Assembly (NCBI GenBank): GCA_018806915.1 | Contig: JAGKQI010000047.1 | Location: forward strand, 1,612,001 to 1,676,000 | Direction of reading: 5' to 3' | Source: Phytophthora colocasiae | Taxonomy: Eukaryota; Oomycota; Peronosporomycetes; Peronosporales; Peronosporaceae | DNA length: 64,000 nt | Shown: positions 40,970 to 52,831 of the stretch, one piece after another | Layout of the letters: every line of letters begins with the position of its first letter | How positions within the stretch are numbered: the first letter of the stretch is position 1 | Program-made: the position numbers and the translations under genes | Notes under the pieces: model-generated | Told to the model about the DNA's origin: nothing | Seen by the model: only the letters and a program-made list of their open reading frames with translations | The model's database searches: none

Positions 40970-41920
40970 ATGTTCCCGACTCTCCCTGTCATCTCCGAGT
41001 TCCGCGGTGGAAAAGTCTGTCCTCCACGGCTTGTGATTCTCGGCCCTCCGGCTGGAGGCAAAGGCACTCAGTGTGAACTTCTTGTCGAGATGCTGGGTGT
41101 AGTTCATCTATCAACGGGCAACATCTTGCGTCAAGCCATTCACGATAAAACCCCATTGGGTATCAAGGCTCAACAGTTTATGGACCGTGGAGAACTCGTT
41201 CCTGATGATCTCATTGTAGACGTTGTGCTCGGTCGATTGGCGGAATCGGATTGTACGACTCGGGGCTGGCTTCTTGACGGGTTCCCCCGTACAGCTAAAC
41301 AAGCAGAAGCTCTTCTAACAGCACAGGGAGGGATTGCAGCTCCTGATTGTGTCCTGGAGCTCGAAGTTCCAGATACGGAAGTTATCCGACGCATTGCTGG
41401 ACGTCGGATAGATCCCGTAACCGGAAAAACTTACCACATCGAATTCAATCCTCCCCCTACTGATGTGGCTCCTCGTGTGGAGCAACGTAGCGACGACACA
41501 GAGGAAAAGATCCGAACGCGACTATCCCAGTTCCATGCTAACGCCGACGCTGTACGAACTGCTTTCGAGAAGCATAAGGGCGAATTTGGAGCGATCCAAG
41601 TCATGTCAGCTTGCGGGTACCAGGCACCTCCGGCCATCGCACGATCGTTCGCTGATTTCGCACTGCAACACGCAGCTAAACGCAGTCTCGAGCTCATTCG
41701 ACGGGACATTTCCAAGCGTCTCAAGCGACGCCTCGAAGCTGGGAATCGTGGGGTGTATCACGTCCCGAATCAGCAAAAGAAGCCGTCGTTCCCGGTCCGC
41801 GTGAGTGTCCGAGCACTCTCAGCTCCGCATCGTGTCCCGCTGGTCCCTGAATATGAACAGAGAGCCAAACCCGTCCGAGGAATGATCCGTGAACTACTTC
41901 GACGACTTCGTGTCGTCTAG
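40970..41920 (+). CDS. Adenylate kinase with C-terminal basic extension
   Basis: The 316-aa protein catalyses ATP + AMP to 2 ADP. Domains: P-loop GPPAGGKGTQ (about 25-34), AMP-binding region with HLSTGNILR, the GFPRT motif (GWLLDGFPRTAKQAE), and a long-type LID with GRRIDPVTGKTYHIEFNPPP, ending with RSDDTEEKIRTRL and a helical end (to about 235). The last 80 residues are basic and Pro-containing and are not part of the usual fold. Its sequence is strikingly close to the second kinase domain inside the CFAP61-like protein 5 kb downstream. A local duplication is therefore likely, with a possible flagellar role. The P-loop has Ala where most adenylate kinases have Gly (G-P-P-A-G-G-K), a feature shared with the two CFAP61 domains. 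The ATG at 40970 is the first in frame. Confidence 0.9.
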   Translation: MFPTLPVISEFRGGKVCPPRLVILGPPAGGKGTQCELLVEMLGVVHLSTGNILRQAIHDKTPLGIKAQQFMDRGELVPDDLIVDVVLGRLAESDCTTRGWLLDGFPRTAKQAEALLTAQGGIAAPDCVLELEVPDTEVIRRIAGRRIDPVTGKTYHIEFNPPPTDVAPRVEQRSDDTEEKIRTRLSQFHANADAVRTAFEKHKGEFGAIQVMSACGYQAPPAIARSFADFALQHAAKRSLELIRRDISKRLKRRLEAGNRGVYHVPNQQKKPSFPVRVSVRALSAPHRVPLVPEYEQRAKPVRGMIRELLRRLRVV

Positions 41921-42602
41921 AAAGCTTGAATTTTGCACTATCAACTAGAGAAATACGTGTACGCAACACTTGACATTGTAGAGTAAGTTTGTTGAGTTTT
42001 ACATCGACTTTGAGGCAAAGCAACATTGTTGCCAACAATGTACGGAGAAACTTTTGTCGAACCTGATTTTTATCTGCCCACTTGAGTTGAATTCGATTTT
42101 CCTGCATCGAAGCAGACGAAGCTGTTTTTCCCCGCTGCTTCTTGCCCAGGGCTGGTAAATTCTGACCGTGCTACGAATGCGGTTGCATGTGTGCTGTCAC
42201 GTTCGCGCAGCAGCTTCGGAAAGCAGCGTGGCGAATCGGTGCGGCAGAGCCCCATGAAGCTAAGTCCTTGAGAAAAGCGTAGCCACTTCTTTAAGAGAGT
42301 ATCTGTGGGACATTATTAGAACGAGTAGTGGTGAGTTAGTCCGCATCGATCTGGAGAGCTAAAAATTTGTGTGCTGTCCGCATTCGATGAGGGCTGGCCA
42401 TTGATATGGCAATTCGTATTGATGGTCTATTTAACACGAAGTCTTGGCAGAGGAAACGTGCATTGTCGATTGTCGATTGCTGCTATTGATAGATAAATGA
42501 ATAACAGGTAAGAACACATTTGTAACCACCCTCTGGATGATGATTTATACCTCTAATAACTAATGTAACTGTAATTTAATAATGATTTGAACTCTATCGA
42601 AC
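41921..42602. other. Intergenic, nothing recognised
   Basis: Stop-rich in all frames apart from short open stretches, with no motif, repeat or RNA gene that I can support. Confidence 0.4.
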
Positions 42603-42770
42603 TCACAACAAATCCCTGTATTTTTCTCTGTAGGGTCCGACAGTGTTGTGTTTGACCTCGTGACGAATCTGAGCTTGCCTTTCCTGCCGCTTCAACTCCT
42701 CTTCTGTTTTGTCGACAATTTGTCGATGGACTCTAACCACACGCGAACCTGGATTGAGAGTATCGCGCAT
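42603..42770 (-). CDS. Small charged protein, 55 aa, unknown
   Basis: An ATG at 42770 opens a 55-codon frame ending in TGA at 42603. The product begins MRDTLNPGSRVVRVHRQ, has a highly charged helical middle (KTEEELKRQERQAQIRHEV) and ends GPYREKYRDLL. An in-frame TGA lies five codons upstream of the ATG, so the start is well defined unless an exon is missed. The composition (Glu/Lys/Arg/Gln heptad-like helix and a conserved-looking PYREKYR end) is protein-like, unlike a random frame. I do not recognise it. A 107-codon frame overlaps it on the same strand and is an alternative. Confidence 0.4.
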   Translation of the reverse strand: MRDTLNPGSRVVRVHRQIVDKTEEELKRQERQAQIRHEVKHNTVGPYREKYRDLL

Positions 42771-43168
42771 GGTTCGCTGGTGTCAAGGCTTGACTCAAGC
42801 GCGTTAGGTAGCCGGTAAAAGGGCGCGGCAGACCAGTCAGCTGTCAAAAAATGCTTTGGATCCAGAATAACTTCGATACCAAAGGCACGCCGCGAGATCC
42901 AAGACGTCTCATGAAACTCACGTGCAGGTGCCAGCCGCTGGAGCTCCTCCAAGAGCAACACGTCTACATCGGAGCCTTTGGTGGCAATGCCACCGTGGCA
43001 TTTCCAATTGTCCATCGTGGTCGATTTTCATTTGAATCGACGGAAAATTTCCGCGCGTCTTCTTCAACCAGCTGCATAGAAACGCATTGACAATCGTCTC
43101 AGCTCAAGCCGAAAGCTCACTTCGCTATTTGCGCGCGATCTAACGAAGAGCTACTGAGTCACCGCAAC
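42771..43168. other. Probable divergent promoter region
   Basis: It separates the 55-aa ORF (-) from the 131-aa ORF (+). Open frames exist on both strands but have no domain signature. Confidence 0.35.
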
Positions 43169-43564
43169 ATGACGTCGCAGTCTATGGATTGGCGCCGCCG
43201 CTCACTGTCTGAGGGCTACCGCATGAACTACATCGCTTCATTGGGTGAAGAGATGGAGCCGGAGGGAACCACCTTCGATCTAACGTCCGAGACGCCCCTA
43301 GATGACCACCACCCGCTCGTTTTGGCTGTACACCACGGCGGAGAGAGCTTGGCTGCGTTGGAGCAGCGCTCCAAGTCCGAGAGTTTCATTTGCACGGCAC
43401 AAGGCGTCGTGTTTCAAGACACCAAGTGCCAGCAGTACGAGAGCAAGCTCAAGAGCCTCGTGGAGCTGGCGACGAGCTCCTCCAGCTCCCAGGGCAACGT
43501 GCTATTGGCTAAAAAGGCGCTTCGATACCGCAAAGTACTTGAGCGACAACGTGTATCGATATAA
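43169..43564 (+). CDS. Hypothetical protein, 131 aa
   Basis: The ATG follows an A-rich context (CCGCAACATG). The protein is soluble, acidic in the first third (LGEEMEPEGTTFDL), with a Ser-rich stretch (ATSSSSSQGN) and a basic C-terminal helix (ALRYRKVLERQRV). It has no signal peptide or membrane segment. I do not recognise a family. Codon usage resembles the neighbouring host genes (G/C-ending), which supports a real gene. Confidence 0.5.
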   Translation: MTSQSMDWRRRSLSEGYRMNYIASLGEEMEPEGTTFDLTSETPLDDHHPLVLAVHHGGESLAALEQRSKSESFICTAQGVVFQDTKCQQYESKLKSLVELATSSSSSQGNVLLAKKALRYRKVLERQRVSI

Positions 43565-44660
43565 GAAGAGAGACTAAGCCCCTCCGTGTCGTATTGAGAA
43601 GACCGTCTGTGCTTTAGATCGCTGCGTAGCAGACGACTGCAGAGACTGGAGGATGCGAAGATTTGAGGATTTCCGCCCAGCAAAGGGAGCCAACTGCTAT
43701 GAATTGCTGAGCCTAAAGTGAGGCAATAGATGTTTGTCTAGTGATGAAATAATCTGTACATATTTAATATAAATCGCAGAGATACTGCGCCATTGAACTG
43801 ATCCGTCGGGTTTGTTTCCACAGTGTTAGCCGCAACGCAAGACGCTGGCTGTCGTGATGAGTCTTGAGCGAATTCGTTAGGGATCTTTTGTTGCGGACAT
43901 GAAGTAGAGTCTACTGGACATCAAGTGGTCGGTTGTTGTTGAACCTTGCTGAACAACTTGTTCAGCAGCGATATGTTAAGGTTATTGCCATTGTAGATTC
44001 TGTCTGGCCATAACTGAAGCGAATCAAAGCCAATTATTCATACTTGTGACTCTTCACTGAATAGACTTGGAATTTGTATTGATCAAGTTGAAGTTGTTCG
44101 ATCTTCTTATCCGAGACAACCACATCGGCAACAATACGATGAACGCAATACTTTTTTTTTACAATTGATACATGCATGCGCTGTTTGTTGGTACTGTAGA
44201 GCATTCGCGGATTGTTGTACTGCCGTGTGTTGTTGTCGTGTCTGCACTGCTACCATACCTTAGCCTAAAGGCTTTAGGTAGCGTCTATGAGGCGGGCGGT
44301 GGTGTGTGCGTGATCCAACAGTGAAGAAAAAACTGAGCCAGACTTCCTTCGCGCCCACCAGCATCGTTCTCTGTCTCCATGCCACCAAACAGCACGTGAC
44401 CAGATCATCGTTATTAATAACTGGGTACGGATTGCAGTCAAAACCCTGAAGCCGACCGGGATGACATTCATGGCGACGTCGCTACCATGATCATCACGTC
44501 AGCTTCAGGAAGTAAAGAACCGCGCGGGTAGTATCGGACCGCCGGAGACCCCGACAACAAGTGATTGGATAGTGTTTTTTCCGTTTGCAGTAAAACAATG
44601 GGAAAGACTTTACGAAAGAAGATATGTTGGTGTTAGTAGTTTTCGTTAACGTTAGCTGGC
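43565..44660. other. Intergenic, nothing recognised
   Basis: About 1.1 kb of AT-richer sequence with a T9 run near 44150. No gene or repeat is supported. Confidence 0.4.
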
Positions 44661-45425
44661 TTAAAATGTCATCGTTTGTTGTGTATTCCTTAGTGCATCT
44701 TGAAGACTTGGTAAACTTGCGTTGCGAGACATCTGGGTAGGAACTTCCTCGTCAGCATCGTTCAGAATCATTTTCAGTGAATCGACTGCTTTACGAGGTG
44801 CTTGCTGGTTCTCCAAGTGCACGTGGTCGGCACAGAAGCGCTTGGATTTGCGACTGCGCATACAGTTCTCCACCTCGCAGCGATGGCCGCCTCCGTGCGA
44901 CCAACAGAAGACGCTTCGGCTCTGCGCACTCTTCGAGCAGCCACTGTAACGGCAACGACGGCCTCCTCCATGGCCACGACACAATCCGCGACTCACTGAA
45001 ATGTTGCCACATCCCAGTACCTTACAGTGCTTCGTGGTCCGAGTACGTCCTTTACTGCTTCGCCGCTGCATCGGTTGCTCGGCAGGACGTTGTGTGAGCC
45101 TCACATGGTCAGAAGGCGGGCGAAGAGAGCTAAAGAGAGCAGCAATTGATGAATTCGGAGCTTCGTGACGAGGATTGTTGGTGTGGATGTACTTCACCAC
45201 AGATGATAATGCGGTTACAGCGTCGTAGTCCGGTTGCTGAAGCGATTGAGGCAAATCGCACGTCATGAGTCTCTCTAAATGCCTCACAAGGTGGTGCTCC
45301 TGAGGTAGAACAATAGACGAGGCTCGGCCGTCACTACCGCGTCGAATGGAGATTGAGATGGTCTTCGCGTCACTGGGGCTTGTTGGGGCGTACGTGCAGA
45401 GTTGCGAGCCGTTTCCAGGCACCAT
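44661..45425 (-). CDS. WRKY19-like Cys/His zinc-finger protein
   Basis: The 254-aa protein has three tandem zinc-finger repeats of C-x4-C-x9/10-C-x2-H: C134-C139-C149-H152, C158-C163-C174-H177 and C183-C188-C198-H201. The first two are followed by HGGG and a basic residue pair. These repeats are the WRKY19-like finger expanded in oomycetes. The N-terminal 130 residues are Ser/Pro-rich with a basic patch (RRSSKGRTRTTKH) just before the fingers, probably a nuclear localisation signal. The C-terminus is acidic, then Ser/Asn-rich. A nuclear regulatory role is likely; binding target is unknown. The ATG at 45425 is the first in frame. Confidence 0.8.
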   Translation of the reverse strand: MVPGNGSQLCTYAPTSPSDAKTISISIRRGSDGRASSIVLPQEHHLVRHLERLMTCDLPQSLQQPDYDAVTALSSVVKYIHTNNPRHEAPNSSIAALFSSLRPPSDHVRLTQRPAEQPMQRRSSKGRTRTTKHCKVLGCGNISVSRGLCRGHGGGRRCRYSGCSKSAQSRSVFCWSHGGGHRCEVENCMRSRKSKRFCADHVHLENQQAPRKAVDSLKMILNDADEEVPTQMSRNASLPSLQDALRNTQQTMTF

Positions 45426-46421
45426 TTTCCAATGTAATTTTCTCGATTGGTTGGCGTGTGGGCTGGAGTGCGAGTTCCGAACTGATGCAGAGATAGAATC
45501 CTTGGCCTGGTGCGGTTTAAACGAATTCGGCGGTGGTTAAACTGTTCATCAGTCAGCAAAAGCGTGTTACAAGCCTGGCCTTATCCAACATCCTGAGGTC
45601 TTGCCAAGCCGCTGTCTCATAGCCCTGCATCATCTTCCGAGACTTGCCACGAAGGACTTCACTGGCACAATCGAGCATGCAGTCGACACGAAACAACGTT
45701 TAACCTGAGCAGGTCTCCTTGACTTGTCAGTGGAAAACGCGTGCAGCAGCTTTCCATGTGAAGTGTAGGCGGTAGGCGAAGTTACTCTCTTACCCAGCTC
45801 ATCAAAAGCGATTGCTTTGGTATCTGCAGGGCAAACGAAGTGACGGTCACGATGCGTCTGCGTCACACGCTTTCATTCGTGGTTTTTGATCGTCCATTCC
45901 CAAGTACCGCGCGAACCCCTTGCCAACAGAAGCCGCTGTGGTTGTCGCCTATCTTTCGTCCTTAGCTGATCTCAACATGACACCCATCCATCAAATTCCT
46001 GAGCCAGGCATCAATGACCATACACAAACTGAAGTTGACACCAAGCAGAACTCTAAGCAGAACTCTGTGTGCACCTGTGCATCAAGAAGCAACCACAGAA
46101 ATTATTAATTTAGCGACGATCGTCGCTTTCTTGCCCTAGTAAAGGTGCATTGGTGCTTCGCTGTGACGTGGTAATGGTGACCCTTGTGAATGTACGGTGG
46201 AGTCCACCGGGTGGACGTCGAATCCTCGCGAGATGAGTATTCTTCGTCTCTCGGTATTCGAGAGTGCGATACTACGCTCCAACCCGTGCATCTTGTTGTA
46301 GCGGTACTCTTCATCAGTCTACTCGAGGCTATCGTCGGGTAAGTATTTCGGCGAGGTTTTTGTTTCGCATGTGAACAGCCACCGTCCTTTCAGTGCGAAT
46401 CTTAACGCGGAAGTCCAAAAC
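45426..46421. other. Divergent intergenic region; possible 5' UTR intron of CFAP61
   Basis: No ORF is supported. GTAAGT at 46340 and a CAG ending at 46391 could bound a 52-nt intron in the CFAP61 leader. A 12-bp tandem (AAGCAGAACTCT) lies near 46042. Confidence 0.4.
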
Positions 46422-49400
46422 ATGGAGCACCAGGAGCTCTACACCATACGTCGAAGCGAGGACAGGGACCAGAACGGAGTTCTCGAGTTGGATTCGCCCA
46501 ATAAAGATGCTCGACGGTCGTACTTCGGCCGAGCGCTCGTTGGAGCGGTCATCGAGACGTCGTTCCTAGCGTTAACAGCGACAGATCCGACGCGACCGGA
46601 CCGCGTTCTGGGCTTTGCTGCTTTCGACAGTTCTCCATCGGGGGAATTGGCCGAATTTACGTGTTATCCGGCATTTCTCGAACACAAATTCGAGCTTCCG
46701 TCAGTACGTATCATTTCATATTTTTCCCCCCAGAAACTACTTTAAAATGTGTGTGTGTGTGTGTTTATCTGTAGGCTTCGGCATTTTTGTTCTTGACGTA
46801 TTTCGCCCACCGCCAAACTACTGCGGGGGCTGCCAGTCGACCACCGGTGCTGAAACATTTGCTTCATACTTTATTCGCGACTTTAGTAAACAAACGGGGC
46901 GTTCTACTCGTTCTACCAGAAGATGTGGACATTGAGAGTGAACCTGCTCTGGCCAAATTCTTCGAGCGGGTATCAACTCGTGCTACGCCCTTGGAATCTC
47001 CGAAGAAGCAATTGGAGCAGCAATTCGCGAAAAATGCCAAAACTTTCAACCAATTCACCGTCTATCAAGCGAAGGCTAGTCTCTTCTTCCCTGCTGTCCA
47101 CGTTCGTCGAGCGAGAGTGGAGGATCATGACGACCTGGAACCGATTTTGAAGGCTCAAGCTGAAGCTGTGTCCTCTGCTTTCGGAGAGTATTTCCTGGCC
47201 GAACTCATCCACGACCAAGATGACCACAACGTCTGCTTGATTTCCGAATCCGCCACTGTTAACCCTGGACAGGGAAGAGCTGTTGGATTGTTAGCGATCT
47301 CTGATCAGCTAGAACTCTCCACTCTACAGGATAATTTCTCTCTTGGTCCATTGAATGATTTGGCGAAGGGAAATGCCACAGCCAGCAAGATAACCCCCGC
47401 CAGACTTGTGATCGCTGGACCACCGGCTGGAGGCAAAGGAACGCAGTGTGAACTGCTTGTAGAGGCCTTCAACGTCTTGCATCTGTCCACGGGGGATCTT
47501 CTACGTGCTGCAGTGGCTTGTGGATCCCCTTTAGGTGTTCAGGCCCAACATTTCATGGACTCAGGGCAACTTGTACCGGATGAATTGATAGTTGATGTCG
47601 TTTTGGAGAAGCTAGCACAACCAGATTGTGAGAGTCGAGGCTGGTTACTTGATGGTTTCCCACGTACAGCTACTCAAGCTCAGGCGTTGTTGACTGCGGG
47701 ATTTTGTCCAGACGCAGTGATATCGCTTGATGTACCGGACGATGAGGTTGTCCGACGTATCGCTGGACGTCGAGTCGATCCTGAAACTGGTAAAACGTAT
47801 CATCTGGAGTTTAATCCACCGCCACAAGATGAGGACGTACTCGCTCGTTTGATTCAACGCAGTGATGACACTGAAGCTACGATCCGTCAGCGTCTCTCGA
47901 CGTTCCACAAGCATTTGGGCTCTGTTTTGTCTGCATTTAATGCTGTACCAGGCTCGGGAGCAAAAGTCCTAGCTGTAAACGGACTCCAGTCGAAACATGC
48001 CGTTGCTCAGTACATCATCGAGCAAACGCGAGCAATCAAGACGGCGCAGAAGCTCAAGATGCTGATATCTCGAGAGGAATTGACACCACCGAAACTGGTG
48101 ATCTCTGGACCGCCTGCAGGTGGCAAAGGAACTCAATGTGAGCAGCTTGTGGCTTTATTAAATGTCGTGCATCTCTCCACGGGTGACATGTTACGTCAAG
48201 CTATCCGTGACAAGTCTCCGTTGGGAATCCAAGCACAAGGATTCATGGATGGAGGTCAATTAGTGCCGGACGAACTCATAGTGAACGTTGTACTTGATCG
48301 AATCACTCAACCAGACTGTGAAAGACGTGGATGGCTACTCGATGGTTTCCCACGTACTGCAATCCAAGCAGAAGCTCTGTTAGCTGCTCGTGGAGGAAAA
48401 GCTGCACCTGATTGTGTACTGGTACTCGATGTCCCAGATGAAGAAGTGATCCGCCGGATTGCTGGCCGTCGTGTTGATCCTGAAACAGGGAAAACGTACC
48501 ACGTGGAGTTTAATCCCCCACCTCCAGAAGTACAAGCACGTGTGATTCAGCGTAGCGATGACACGGAGGAGACGCTACGTACAAGGCTCGAGCAGTTCCA
48601 TGCCCATAGCGACGGAGTTTTGGCTGCTTTCGAAGCTTTTCGCGGTGAAAATGGCTCTACTGTGCAGATAGTACGTGCTGATGGCCTACAACCCGCGAAT
48701 TCAATCGCTCAGGCCTTTGTCAATCCGGTTTTTCAACGTGGAAATGAAGCGGAAGCTCGAGTTCTGCAACGTACAGGAGCAGAGAGTCTGGACAAATTAT
48801 CGAGAGCTGAAGCACAGTCGAATTGCTTCGCTGTTACGTTGTATTGTGTGGGGGATGACGCTTTCGAGCGTTCTTCCTCCGCGGATCTTCTGGTTGCAGC
48901 TTTCGCTACGTTCCCAACTCGTGACTATTGTCTGCTTACGCTGCCTACTCAAGCTCGAGAACCGCCCTGTTTGGCCTATTTTTCAAGGATCCCAGCACGG
49001 CCAGCAAGTGCCTTCACACACGCTCTTTATGTCTTACATCGCGACGCTATTTCGTTCTTCTGTCCACGTACAAGTGACAACCGATCTGTACTTCACCCCG
49101 TTCATATTGACGTTCAACGCTTGGTACAAGGTGGAGAAGAACTCACGTCACTAATAGCAGCATTGGACCGTCAAACACGTCAATCCCTGGACCAGGAGCT
49201 CATTTTGGTCAACGAAGAAGCGGAAATCGACTTAGAAGACTCTCCAAGGCACGCAGCATTCGTTGTACGTGCAAACGGGCGAGTCGTTGGACTAGCCGCT
49301 CTCGCTCGACAGCCGGAAGTCGCGAGTTTATTACCTCATTACTTCGATATTGACCGTGTGGCTCGCATGGAATTCCATCGAGCGAAAGATTTGGCATTTG

Positions 49401-51670
49401 TGAAGCATTTGATCCTCAATCCGGTCTTCGCGACGTGCTCTCGACATATTTTACTGGAGTTGATGAGGCATTTCCGCAAAACCTGCCTCATTTACCAAGT
49501 GCCCACGAACAATCGAAGCTCAACTTTCAGTGCTGCTCTCGAAGAGTTCGTACTTGCTCCTCCACGACGTGGAGTGCATACAAATTCAAGAACAATCCGA
49601 CCCCCAACTTCACCAGACGTAGACGTTGGTGACGATGTCAAAGATGAACGGGAAAGGATACGACGAGCTGCTGTTTGTGGTGCCTTCGCACTCTTTGCAT
49701 TGCCGAAACGCTTGCTTTCGGAGCCAAAACTGACTATTAACCAGCGTGTGGTCTTTGTTGGGGCTTCGGACGCAGCTCTGAGCTGTTTAGCTCGCCTTTT
49801 GGTGACTCCTTACCTGCATTTCTCCAGCCTCACTCTCGTATCGCCCCATGGTTTGACTGTGGCTTCACTCAATGAAGGAGAAGACACAATGACACCTCAA
49901 CCCTTGGAATTTGCTCGTAAGAGTATGTTCACCACAGTCGAGCTGGAGCAATACAGTTTGCACACACATGTACGTGTCGTTGAAAGCCGAATGGTGCGTG
50001 TGGATCGAGAAAGTCGAGCTATCGTACTGCAGGATGGTTCATGCATTCCCTACGACTATTTGGCGCTTACAACAGGGTTACAAGACGGCACGTGTACGTC
50101 TCTCGGGAAGCTCCCGCGTTTCATGGATGAAGACTTGAGTGGGGCAAGTGGTAACACGATGGCTGCGAGTTACTATCCTCCAGTTATTCCTAAGCGAATG
50201 CTGGTACTAGGAGACCTACCAACAGCTCAGAAACTCCACTCTGCACTGCAAAATACGGAGAGAGAGAAGGAAGCTGTGTTTGTAGTGTATGGGAGCTCCT
50301 TACTAGCGCTACAAGTTATCCAGGCTCTACTGGTTCGTGGAATTAGTGGCAGTCGTATTCATCACATTTCGCCGTCACGAGATCCTGGAGGTGGCATTTT
50401 CGAGGATGTAGTTGTGCGCTCAGAAATGGAGAAACAATATGCCAAGAACGACGTCACTCTTCATACTACTACGAAGATCGTGGGCATTGAGACTGCGGCT
50501 GGAAATGCCGAAGTACTGGAAGGTGTTCGACTCTTGAGTTTAGATGGAGCGAAAAATTCACCAAGAGTTGCTGCTGGTGATGAAAACGACAGTCCCGAGG
50601 TGGAAGGAGAGTTATTCCCGTGCTCTTGGCTGCTGTGTTGTCAGCACAATGACTCCGACGCCGATATCTTCCGGGCCGTGAATGAGAGCGGTCTTGTGTA
50701 CGATGGACGCCTCGTTGTGGACGGCCATATGCGCACCACGGACGCTCATGTACTGGGGGCAGGATCGGTGTGTCGTTTCTCACGGCGCTTTATTGCTGCC
50801 AAACTGCACGAAAACTACAGCAGTCGTGAAGGAGGAGAACTACTAGCAAAGTCTCTACTGCAACTTCTTGATCCGTTAGCTCTTCCCGACGCTATACCTG
50901 AAGTACACCCGCTACCTGGAAACGTGTCGACGAAGACCCCCATGGTTCCTCCTCCAGAGATGGAGCTACCTGTTGTCCGCAGTACCGTTGTCTTGGGAGG
51001 CAAACATTACGTGCAAATTAGTGTCCCAGCACTCACCAATACGTTGGCATTGCAGTCTTTGCCTACGAACACTGCATCAAGAGCAGCTGATGTAAGTCTT
51101 ATCGGTGGTGATACTTTTGAAAGTGACACCCGGACTCAATCGCGACCTCCTACTGCAGCTTCCAGTCGACCTTTTCGCTATACCTGCTTGCTGTTTGACG
51201 ACGTTGGGGTGCTGAATCGGTTGGAATACTTGGGTGACGGACCTGTACCCGTCCGTGATCTACAGAATCTCGTGGGACTGCACGAAGCCTACCTGAACAG
51301 CGCGTTGGCCTCGTATGCAGCTGGTAAAATACATGACTGGGTGGCTTTCTTCGCGCACCCGTGGGCCAGTGCACTGTATCATGACCGGTTCCCAGCCTTC
51401 CGTGCCAAACTACGAACGCTTCTGGCCAAAGACGACGGAGTGCGTGCCATTGCGGACGACGCAGCAGCGTTCATGAGAGAAACGGGAGATACCAAGGGGG
51501 CGATAGCATTAGTGCAGGAACGTGTGGGCAGAGGAGGCAGCGCACTGGAGCCGTCGACGCGGAGGCTAGTGGAGAGTCAAGTGCTTGAGTTCTTGGGCAG
51601 TAACCGAGACGTGCTCAACATGTTCCTGTTGCCGAAAGGTGGTGGTTCTACACGACCTGGCAGCAAGTGA
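46422..51670 (+). CDS. CFAP61: CFAP61-like axonemal protein with two adenylate kinase domains
   Basis: Exon 1 is 46422-46703, then a 71-nt GT-AG intron (46704-46774, with a GT microsatellite), then exon 2 (46775-51670). The predicted protein is about 1,725 aa. The N-terminal region (1-about 300) matches the CFAP61 acetyltransferase-like start (LVGAVIETSFLAL, FFERVSTRATPLESPKKQLEQQFA). Two adenylate kinase domains follow, with P-loops GPPAGGKGTQ at about 309 and 539 and both LIDs GRRVDPETGKTYH. The text then returns to CFAP61-type sequence (SPRHAAFVVRANGRVVGLAAL, FVKHLILNPVF) and ends with a Rossmann-like oxidoreductase-type region (about 1083-1500: VVFVGASDAAL, LVLGDLPTAQKL). CFAP61 belongs to the calmodulin- and spoke-associated complex at the base of radial spoke 3. 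The kinases may buffer ATP in the zoospore flagellum. The exon-exon join preserves the frame. Confidence 0.85.
46704..46774 (+). other. CFAP61 intron 1
   Basis: GTACGT ... CTGTAG, 71 nt, with a (GT)n run inside. Removing it joins FELPS to ASAFLFLTYF, a continuous reading frame. Confidence 0.8.
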
Positions 51671-52831
51671 GTGAGACTGCTATTAACGACATCCTCGCAG
51701 TAACGAGCACGCAGGATGGATATTGTCCACGACGTCGAGACAACACTCGAAAGATCAAGTTGAAGACAATTTACAATGCAACGATTCGAACGATGACGAT
51801 GCCCTTTCGGCGACGAATCGGAAGCGAGCAAATCAGTACAGAAATGATTCTATATTTCATAAAATCAATAAAAACGTTTTTACAGCCGAAACCTCGTGGC
51901 GAGAGCGGAGCTTGTGCTTTCAGAAGAGCTTAGCTACTGCTGACGCAGGTACAAGAGCGAATTCGAGGTTAAAATCGCTAACGGCTTAGTGTGTATTGCA
52001 TCTGCCAGCATCAGTCAACATAACATTGAAGTACCATGGACGAAGCTGTCAAACGTTGAAGGCAACGTTTAATCGATGACGCATTTTGAGGTACACTGCG
52101 CACGAAAAGCGATCTCGACAGCTCGACTGGGTGAATGTCCTGTATCACGGGGGGTGGGCCACAAATAACGCCGCGACATCCGCTTAATCGGCACGCGATG
52201 GAAGAAATCATGGCTTCCGACGGACGTTACTTTGTCTATTGAATGTCTGGTTGTCTTGGTGTTAATTGTGCAGACAGCTTTTTGTGTTTTTATTTTATCT
52301 TTGATCAAAACACATTCAGTACGGTAGCTAGGGTTACCTTTGTTGCAAACGACGACTTGCCGTGGCTTCACTGTCGGATAACTGGTCAGTGGACCCACCA
52401 CGTGCTTGCAGCAATGGTTGGCGTTGTTTTCATCACTTCATACACATATACACAAAGTATAACCTGCTGAACGCTTTCCCTCTCAAGATAGACAATTTTG
52501 GATCCCTCCTCCTGCGTCGCCACACACTCACAGATATCAGTGTTCACTAATCTCGCACATGTACACACTGTGCAAGTTGCAAGACGCAAGGGAGCCGGAA
52601 GGTTCGAGGAAGCACGTGCAAGGAGCTGCCGTCGAATCCGTACATGTAACCTCGTAAAAGGCAACAAAAGCATAAAAAATACAAAACTTTACGTGGGCCA
52701 CACAGAACCGAAAACCCGTCCCGCGTCTGTTCAGTCTCCACAGCGCAATCCTAAGCTCACCAGTGACCATCACTCCGATTTTTGCTGTGCTCAAGGGAAA
52801 GTGCTCACTCCGATTCCGCACTCAGTAGCGG
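51671..52831. other. Intergenic, nothing recognised
   Basis: About 1.16 kb between tandem genes. An AATAAA-like AT-rich stretch near 51860 may end the CFAP61 transcript. No gene is supported. Confidence 0.4.

Noticed and set aside
41721..42107. 128-codon - frame overlapping the kinase 3' end
   Set aside because: Antisense to the basic kinase tail and then non-coding; no motif.
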